DNA from: an uncultured beta proteobacterium
Lineage (GTDB): Bacteria; Pseudomonadota; Gammaproteobacteria; Burkholderiales; Burkholderiaceae_C
Direction of reading: 5' to 3'
Assembly (NCBI GenBank): GCA_903870955.1
Contig: CAIQEX010000625.1
Span: 1 to 8,935, forward strand
DNA: 8,935 nucleotides
Under the pieces are notes generated by a model. The model had not been told where the DNA came from. It saw nothing but the letters and a program-made list of their open reading frames with translations, and did not search any database. Positions 1-6,200 of the stretch are shown piece by piece. The stretch's first letter is position 1. Each line of letters opens with the position of its first letter. The translations under genes and the position numbers were made by a program.

Positions 1-881
1 ACTTGCCGATTGTGGCCATGACCGCCAATGCCATGGAGGCCGACCGCAACCGCTGCCTGCAAGCAGGCATGAACGGGTTCGTCACCAAACCCATCAACGC
101 CGAAGAGCTGTGGCAGGCGCTGTTGCAGTGGATCAAGCCACGCAGTGCCGAAAGTTACGCCGCGCGTCCACTTGCAAGCCAGGCAACCAGCCCCGTGCCG
201 CGGATACAAGGAGGCACTGCGGTGCTGCTGGCAGCCTTGCGCGAAGTCCCGGACCTGGACGTGACCCTGGGCCTGTCCCGCACCACCCAAAAGCCGGATC
301 TCTATATCTCGCTGCTGCGCAAGTTTGTTGCCTCACAGGCGGACGCGATACAACGCATACGCCAGAGTCTGATGCAGGCAAAAAGTGCCCTCAGCGAAAA
401 AACCGGCAACCGTGACGACCCGGATAGCGCAGGCACTGACGACAACGCCGCCCTCATCGCGCATACGTTGAAGGGTTTGGCCGGTAGTCTGGGTGCCATG
501 GGTTTGTTTGCCAGCGCAGATGCTCTGGAAAACCTGTTGGGCACGGTGTCCGATCCCCTGCTGCTCGCGCCAGCCCTTATAGGCGCAGATGGGTCCTTGC
601 AAAGCCTGATTCAGGCGCTCCGGAAAACCCCCGGTTTTTCACAAAGCCTGGAGGTGCCCGACAAAGCGTCGCTCAGCCCGCAGGACCGTCTGATGGCGCT
701 TAAGGTCATCCGGGAAATCAAGAGATGCCTGCAAGACGACAGTGCCAATGCACTGGAAATCTGGGATAGCCACGTCGGCATCCTGCGACCCTTGCTAGCC
801 CAGTGGGTGCTAATTGAAACCGCAATCAGTGCCTTTGAATTTGAAAGCGCACTGGACTTGCTGAATCTGCAGGAGGCCTGA
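1..881 (+). CDS. Hybrid sensor histidine kinase, C-terminal part (receiver end + Hpt domain), truncated by window edge
   Basis: Partial gene. The reading frame is open from the left edge (first full codon at base 3) and stops with TGA at 879-881. Numbering from base 3, residues 1-45 are the end of a response-regulator receiver domain: the MTAN segment contains the conserved switch Thr7, and the VTKPI segment contains the conserved Lys29. The phospho-accepting Asp lies upstream, outside the window. A linker of about 30 residues follows. Residues about 75-210 then form a histidine phosphotransfer (Hpt) domain with the signature AHTLKGLAGSLGA, in which His154 is the expected phosphorylated residue. 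Residues about 225-292 are a helical C-terminal extension. The order REC-Hpt is typical of BarA/EvgS-like hybrid kinases that run a His-Asp-His-Asp phosphorelay at the inner membrane. The sensor and kinase domains and the output regulator are not visible. The gene converges on the oxidase gene group, so a regulatory link to it is only speculative. Confidence 0.9.
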   Translation, partial: LPIVAMTANAMEADRNRCLQAGMNGFVTKPINAEELWQALLQWIKPRSAESYAARPLASQATSPVPRIQGGTAVLLAALREVPDLDVTLGLSRTTQKPDLYISLLRKFVASQADAIQRIRQSLMQAKSALSEKTGNRDDPDSAGTDDNAALIAHTLKGLAGSLGAMGLFASADALENLLGTVSDPLLLAPALIGADGSLQSLIQALRKTPGFSQSLEVPDKASLSPQDRLMALKVIREIKRCLQDDSANALEIWDSHVGILRPLLAQWVLIETAISAFEFESALDLLNLQEA

Positions 882-902
882 GCGGCGCTTTATGGGCGCC
901 GC
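882..902. terminator. GC-rich hairpin between convergent genes, possible bidirectional terminator
   Basis: GCGGCGC (882-888) pairs perfectly with GCGCCGC (896-902) around a 7-nt loop. The hairpin fills the gap between the sensor kinase stop (879-881) and the stop of the opposing small gene (904-906). Its position between two convergent stop codons suggests a shared transcription terminator. There is no clear run of T on either side, so intrinsic termination would be weak. Confidence 0.5.
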
Positions 903-903
903 T

Positions 904-1116
904 TCAAGGCCCGTTACCTTTGTCGGTGTCGGCGTCGGTGTCGCCCAGGGTGTCTTCATCCTCGGCGGGATCGTCTTTATGCGCTGACCGCTCTTCCATG
1001 AGCTCACCCCACTCGCTCACCACCTCTGCAATCTTGTCGTCCGATACCGTTGGGTCATGCCTGACAAGCAAGTGCACCAGGTCTTGAGCGGTCTTCCCCT
1101 TGCTGAACTCATTCAT
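904..1116 (-). CDS. Small hypothetical protein with acidic C-terminal tail
   Basis: A 70-residue protein that I do not recognise. Residues 1-42 are probably helical (segments such as TAQDLVHLLVRHD and KIAEVVSEWGELMEE). Residues 43-70 form a very acidic, probably disordered tail rich in Asp and Glu, including GDTDADTD. No signal peptide or membrane segment is visible, so it is probably cytoplasmic, unlike the exported product of the gene before it. The ATG at 1116-1114 lies 18 nt after the stop of the PsiF-repeat gene, which suggests co-transcription and perhaps translational coupling, because no strong Shine-Dalgarno sequence precedes it. The coding call rests on this tight spacing, the ordinary amino-acid composition and the lack of a better frame. 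No function can be assigned. Confidence 0.6.
   Translation of the reverse strand: MNEFSKGKTAQDLVHLLVRHDPTVSDDKIAEVVSEWGELMEERSAHKDDPAEDEDTLGDTDADTDKGNGP
922..945 (-). repeat. Short imperfect hexanucleotide tandem repeat inside the small acidic protein gene
   Basis: On the + strand four hexamers run in tandem, GTCGGT GTCGGC GTCGGT GTCGCC. On the coding strand they encode the Gly-Asp-Thr-Asp-Ala-Asp-Thr-Asp stretch of the acidic tail. The unit length is a multiple of three, so a change in copy number would keep the frame. Confidence 0.6.
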
Positions 1117-1134
1117 AGTGGCCCAGTTGGGAAT

Positions 1135-1332
1135 TTAACCCTTAAGGCACGTTGCAATAAACGTGCGCAGTTCTTCGCCGCTCAACTTTTGTTCAGCGCC
1201 CTGCTTTTTGCATTCGCGGGCTCTCTGGTCGTAGCTGCGGTGGGTATTGTCTTTGGCCGGTGCCGTTTGGGCCAGGCAAAAGCTGCTAGCGGCAAACACG
1301 GCGGCAACCGACAAAATAATTTTTTTTAGCAT
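1135..1332 (-). CDS. Exported PsiF-repeat family small protein
   Basis: A 65-residue protein. Residues 1-21 are a clear Sec signal peptide: MLKK, a hydrophobic core, and a likely cut after Cys-Leu-Ala, before Gln22. The mature part carries one PsiF-type repeat at about residues 37-65, with the pattern A-x-E-C-K-x-Q-x(5)-L-S-G-E-E-x(3)-F-x(3)-C-L-K-G. Its two cysteines (Cys41 and Cys62) could form a disulfide in the periplasm. E. coli PsiF, induced by phosphate starvation, is longer and has two such repeats; this one has a single repeat. The biochemical role of the family is not established. The start is supported by a good ribosome binding site 8 nt upstream. The gene sits 67 nt downstream of the cytochrome gene on the same strand and 18 nt before the small acidic protein gene. 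No pho box is evident in the short gap. Confidence 0.85.
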   Translation of the reverse strand: MLKKIILSVAAVFAASSFCLAQTAPAKDNTHRSYDQRARECKKQGAEQKLSGEELRTFIATCLKG

Positions 1333-1340
1333 GTTGTTAA

Positions 1341-1345
1341 CTCCT
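1341..1345 (-). promoter_or_regulatory. Ribosome binding site of the PsiF-repeat gene
   Basis: On the minus strand AGGAG stands 8 nt before the ATG at 1332-1330. It supports this start and independent translation initiation of the gene. Confidence 0.75.
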
Positions 1346-1399
1346 GATGGTGTGGTTTGAAAATTGAAATAATTGTGAGCGAAACAGATTAGGCGAGCC

Positions 1400-3178
1400 T
1401 TAAGGGACCACCCACTCCGGCTCGCCCGTGGTGCCCGGACCGTCCGGGTTCAGACGCTCCAGATAAGCGCCCTTGGAGGCGAAACGTTGGCCTTGCGCAA
1501 GATTCAGTCGCGGATAAACGGTGGTGCCACCGCGTTTTTGCATTTCTTCCAGGTGGGCACGTTGTGCGTCGGACAAGGCCGCCATGGCGGCCGCCTGTTC
1601 CGCTGTGGGCGGTGCCGCTGACAACGGACGCTTGTTCATGGTGCCCATCATCATGGCCTGGATTTCTTCCTGTACCTGCATCAATTCAAAACTTGTCAGT
1701 CCCGACTCGGCGCGTTCGATCAGGTAGTCGGTGTGCAGGTTGTTCAGCATGCCGCGCAACATGGCCTGCAGGGAATTGGCCGCAAATGAAACCTCTGACT
1801 GCAGACGCTTGTCCACCGCCGGGACCCTACTCCCTGCCATCCAGGCATCCAGGCGCTCCAGATTGGCGGCGCGCAGACGGGGTACTTCCAGCGGTTGCAC
1901 CAGGGTCGCGCGCTTGCGCCACTCCGTGGGCAATTCAAGCTTTTCGCCATCACCCAGTGTGGCCGATACAAACACCGAGGCCGCGCTGGCATTCAGGCTT
2001 GCCAGCATTTTCAAGTCTGTCGGACGGAGCCAGAGCACCAGACTGTCTTGCTGGCCCAGCCCGTCAAGGGCAGCCTTCACAGCCGCCAAACCTTGACCAA
2101 CGTCCACATCGGTGACTGCAATCTTCGGTGCTTTTGCCAAAGCACCGCGCAAGGCAGCGGCGCCACCGTTTGCCACCGGATCGGCACTTACCAATTGCAC
2201 CACCCGACCGCTTTCGGTCCCGAGTTTGCGTGCAATCACCTCGGCTTCGGTGGCGATACCCGCTGAAAAGTACACGCTGTAGTGCGACTGCGCGGCACCC
2301 GCGGGGACTAAATCCACACTGGGAAACCAGCAGCCCACACGCTGGCTTTCACAGAAATCCTGCACCGGTTGCCACTCATCTTTTGCCAGGCCAGAGACCA
2401 AAGCAAATACCGGCTTCTCGCGTTGCCGTTGCGTCAATTGTTCAGCCCAGCCTGAACTTGGACCGGTGAGTTCCCAGATGTCCAGCGTCCACTTGCGCCG
2501 CGAGTTCAAACGACGCTCTTCCACCGCGATCATTTTCTGCCGCTTGCCGGTCATCACATTGAGGTTCATCTGCTTGACCGTCGTTGTCAGCGTATTGATA
2601 AATGCTTGACGGCGCTCGGGAGCTACGCCCGGTGCGATGACTGTGGCCATGTGAATGGTGTCGCCTTCGACGCCGGGTGACATGTCTGTCGACAGCGTTT
2701 TCAAATAGGCCGATACCGCTTGCGACTGTGCGTCAGACAACGTGTAGCGTGGCATCAGCGCATGCATGTCGCGCCCGGATACGTGTTTGCCATCACGCAC
2801 GGCACTCAGAAAAGATGCCTCACTGTATGGCGCGTGTGGCACCGAAAGACCCGGATCAAACCGGCGGTCCATACGGACAATCACTGGCGCACCCCCGCCA
2901 AACAATGCGCGGCCATTGATGGGCGGTACACCCACATTGCCTTCCACCATTCCCAGTCCACTGGGGCGGTGGCAGTTAACGCAAGCGGCCGCCGCGCCAG
3001 TCACCGCGCCAGTGTCCGAGCGCACACCACGCAACGCTTGACCGTTGGGCAACACGCCCTCCAGATAGATGCGCCGACCCACCGCCACATCGGCGTCGGT
3101 GGCGAGCTGTGCGACCGCCGGAAAGGCGGCGAGCAGCAGCGGCAGCACCAGCAAAGGGAGTAGGGACTTCGGGTTCAT
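1400..3178 (-). CDS. Exported cytochrome c protein fused to a periplasmic-binding-protein-like domain (possible MofC-like partner)
   Basis: A 592-residue protein. Residues 1-23 are a Sec signal peptide with a leucine-rich core and a likely cut after Ala-Val-Ala. Residues about 27-165 form a one-heme cytochrome c domain: CVNCH (Cys66, Cys69, His70) binds heme covalently, and Met142 in LMPRY is the likely axial ligand, followed by the usual LSDAQ...AVSAYLKTL helix. Residues about 174-480 lack heme motifs. They resemble a type 1 periplasmic-binding fold, for example FALVSGL, W-x-PV-x-x-FCE and YSVYFSAGIATEAEVIARKL. Cys276 and Cys283 may form a disulfide. Residues about 472-550 are rich in methionine. 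The frame stays open to a TTG at 3235, but the signal peptide begins exactly at the ATG at 3178, so that start is preferred although no Shine-Dalgarno sequence precedes it. The gene lies 99 nt downstream of the multicopper oxidase on the same strand. In Leptothrix discophora mofA is followed by mofB and then mofC, a predicted heme protein, so this may be the MofC counterpart. That equivalence is inferred from context. An electron-carrier role is plausible but unproven. Confidence 0.85.
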   Translation of the reverse strand: MNPKSLLPLLVLPLLLAAFPAVAQLATDADVAVGRRIYLEGVLPNGQALRGVRSDTGAVTGAAAACVNCHRPSGLGMVEGNVGVPPINGRALFGGGAPVIVRMDRRFDPGLSVPHAPYSEASFLSAVRDGKHVSGRDMHALMPRYTLSDAQSQAVSAYLKTLSTDMSPGVEGDTIHMATVIAPGVAPERRQAFINTLTTTVKQMNLNVMTGKRQKMIAVEERRLNSRRKWTLDIWELTGPSSGWAEQLTQRQREKPVFALVSGLAKDEWQPVQDFCESQRVGCWFPSVDLVPAGAAQSHYSVYFSAGIATEAEVIARKLGTESGRVVQLVSADPVANGGAAALRGALAKAPKIAVTDVDVGQGLAAVKAALDGLGQQDSLVLWLRPTDLKMLASLNASAASVFVSATLGDGEKLELPTEWRKRATLVQPLEVPRLRAANLERLDAWMAGSRVPAVDKRLQSEVSFAANSLQAMLRGMLNNLHTDYLIERAESGLTSFELMQVQEEIQAMMMGTMNKRPLSAAPPTAEQAAAMAALSDAQRAHLEEMQKRGGTTVYPRLNLAQGQRFASKGAYLERLNPDGPGTTGEPEWVVP

Positions 3179-3240
3179 GAAAGGAAATGGAGAATGGAAT
3201 ACGTTAGCGAAATGCCTCGAGCTGGCAACAGACAAACCGA

Positions 3241-3265
3241 GGGCTCTGTGAAATTCACAGAGCCC
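3241..3265 (-). terminator. Perfect hairpin downstream of the multicopper oxidase gene, probable terminator or processing site
   Basis: GGGCTCTGTG (3241-3250) pairs perfectly with CACAGAGCCC (3256-3265) around AAATT, and two further A-T pairs are possible in the loop. The hairpin begins 12 nt after the oxidase stop codon. On the minus strand it is followed by TCGGTTTGTCTGTT, a broken T-rich stretch. This fits a partial intrinsic terminator that lowers expression of the downstream cytochrome gene, or a structure that stabilises the 3' end of the long oxidase mRNA. It could equally be a full terminator, in which case the cytochrome gene would need its own promoter. Confidence 0.65.
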
Positions 3266-3277
3266 CGGTTCTTTCGC

Positions 3278-6200
3278 TTAAGGTGCCACGATCGAGGCCG
3301 CTGTGGAGTAACCAGAGGCGCCCAATACGTTGGTAGCGGCTACACGGAAGTAGTACGTCGTGCCCTTCTTCAGGCCAGTCACCGGGGGCAGGTTATACAC
3401 ACTACCCGTGCCGGATACCGCCGCAGCCACCTTCGTGGTCGTCAAAGCCTTGGTAAAGGCCGCGTCGGTAGCGCGCTGCAATGTGAAGCCCGTTTCATTG
3501 GTCGCGTTATCAGTCCAACTCACGTTCACTGTAGTCGTAGCACCGGGGGTTACAGACAGTCCAGTGGGAGCCGCAGGCAAGCTGACGTCAAGCACATTAG
3601 ACGCGCTGAGGGCAGCCGCAATTGCCGTGGTCACCGCAGTTGTACCCGTGCCGGTTTGCTTCACAGCAGAAACGCGGTACTGATACGTGCCATTTTGAAC
3701 GGGAGCCACCAAGGTGTCGACGTAGCTGGCGGTCGCTGCAGTGCCAGCCCGCACTGAATAGGCCTGGGTTGCGAGCAACAACTTTGTCCAAGAAGTACCG
3801 TTGTCTGTAGAGCGTTCCACCACGAAGCCGGTCTCGTTGTTGGAGTTATCCGCCCACGTTACGGTGACCTTCGTCGCACTGTTCAGAACCGCTTTCGGAG
3901 CCCCTGGCGCCGCCATGACCACGGTGGCCGTTACCAGGTTCGATGGCTCTCCGACCACGACCGGCAACACCGCTGCGGCCGAGGTGATGGCTCTAACTGT
4001 GTAGCTGTACGCAACGTTCGGTACTGCAGTGGTGTCGGTGTAGGTCACCGCTCCGCCGACTGCCGCCTTCAACGTGGTGCTGCGAGCTGGCGTTGTAAAC
4101 ACTGTTCCGTCGTTACGCGTAATTTGGTACGCGGTTTCGTTGGTCGTGTTGTCAACCCAGTTCAACACCATGGTGCCCGCTGCAACATTAGCAGTGACTA
4201 CCGGCGCTGCAATCAGCGGTGAGGTGACGGTGGCAGTGTTCGACGGTGTGGAAGTCGAGGTCGACGTCGTGGTGGTATAGACCGCAACCACCTGGTAGTC
4301 GTATGCAATGCCCGAACCTACTGTTGCATCGGTAAAGGTGACAATGTTTCTAGCCACTGTACCGACCTGCACGAAGGCGCCGGCACCCTGCGGGCTACGC
4401 AGAATGTTGAAAGCCGTCTCGTTGGTGGATGCGTCGACCCAGGTCAGCACCACGGCACCTGTGGCGGTGGAAGCCAACAGTCCGGTTGGCGCTGCCACTA
4501 TGGGTGATGCAACGACTTGCGCCGAGGTTCCCAGCGGGCCATTGACGGTGATGGCATTCACTGTACTAACAGCCTTCACGCGGTAGACATAGGTCGTGCC
4601 AGCGGTTGCCGGTGTATCCAGGTAGCTGGTGCTGTTCTTGGCCACTGTAGACGACAGCATGGTCCAGACGGCTGTGGTCCTGGCGCACGTTGCGGTAGTA
4701 CCAGCACAACGCTCGACGGTATAACCGGTTTCACCCGTAGAGGTGTCGGTCCAGCTAACGAGGACCTGCGCCACTCCGCTGACTGGGTCAGTGGTGGATT
4801 TAACGGTCACTACTGGCGCCAGCAATTCGGCAGGTGTCGTAGCGCTAGCCGTTGCGTACTGAGGCACATAGCTCGTGAGCGAAGCCTTGGTAGGCGCCAC
4901 ACGGAATTGGTAAGGCATTGCGGGCGTCAAACCGGACACTGCGAGGGTGCTCACGTTGGGCAGCACGGGGGAGCCCGTCACCGCATTCCAGTTGGCGCCA
5001 CCGTCGATACTGAACTCAACGCTGAAGCCTTCCTCATTGCTGGAAGCGTCCACCCAATTGAGTGTCAAGGTCCTGGCGGTCAGTGCAGCGACGGTCAGAC
5101 CGGTGGCTGCAGCCGGGGCTTGCGACAGCGTTGCGACAGCGCTGACTGTTTCGCCAGCTTCATTAACCGACACCACTTGGTACTGGTAGTCCGTGAAGGG
5201 TGCTGGCGCATCCTTAAAGCTATTCGCATTGGCGAGCGTGTTGACGCGGGAGTCAACCACAGTCGACGACGGAGCAAGGGCCACAAAGGCGCCAGGTGTG
5301 GCAATACCGTTAGCAATCGTGACCGTGGCGCGCTCGACGCGGAAACCAATTTCGTTGGCTTGATTGCCCTTCGTTTCTGAAACCGGCTGTCTCAAGCCTT
5401 TTGCGTCCAGAACGAGTGCCCCATTGGCGTCCAAGAGGTAGGCGGGGGTCGCATCGGTCCAGGTGACAGTGCCGGTGGCGTCAACGGCCACATTGCTGGG
5501 GGCAGCGGACGCGTTGATCACTGGCTTGAACACCATCGGGCGCATCAGGTCGTTTTCTTCGTGACCCAAGATATGGCAGTGCCAGACGTATTCCCAACCG
5601 TAGTCGTATTTGGTGTTGGAAACAGACTTGGAGGCGCCGTAGGTTGGGCTGGTGGCATCCAGATCGTATTGCGCAAAGGCATAGGGCGTATTGACGCCGT
5701 CAGCCACGGTCGTGCCGTACAGCACGTCATTGGCGGTGGCACCGGTATGCATGGTCGGGTCGAGCGTGCGAACACTGTTTGGCAGGCCGAAAGGCAGCTG
5801 CGGTGTTTTGGGCTTGACGGCGACGATAACGTCTTCACCCGGCCAGTTCTTCACGGTTTCCTTCCAACCCAGTTCGTCTGGTGTCGGCGGCCGCAAAGAG
5901 CTATCGGAATGCAGACGGTGCGCCAGCACTTGCACGTTAAACAAGTGGAAGTGCATGGGGTGGTTGTCCACGTCGTAGTTCTTGATCCACCAGTACTGAA
6001 TCTCATCCTGACTCAGAATTTCGGTAGGCATGTCGATGTAGGACAGCGGAGTGGGTGCTGCAGTGCCATCGGCCAGTGGCAACTCTGTTCCCAGTTGGGC
6101 GATCAGACGGCCAATGTTGGTGTCGGTGTAGCCATGAATCGTCTTGATGGTAAGCGGCACCGTATTGCCGTCTGCCAGAAGCATGGTGTTGGCTGAAGCG

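Noticed and set aside
1057..1329. Plus-strand open frame opposite the PsiF-repeat gene
   Set aside because: The minus-strand frame has a signal peptide, a PsiF repeat and a ribosome binding site. The plus-strand frame has none of these supports.
1371..1381. AATTGTGAGCG, identical to part of the E. coli lac operator
   Set aside because: Only an 11-base match to one half, with no dyad partner, in a 67-nt gap. Most likely chance.
3179..3235. N-terminal extension of the cytochrome gene to an in-frame TTG at 3235
   Set aside because: It would put 19 residues before a complete signal peptide that begins at the ATG at 3178, and it overlaps the terminator-proximal region.
4517..5380. Long open frame on the plus strand opposite the Fn3 repeats (287 codons)
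   Set aside because: It is antisense to a well-supported gene. Its product is rich in Arg, Gly, His and Cys without domain features, as expected for a shadow frame in G+C-rich DNA.
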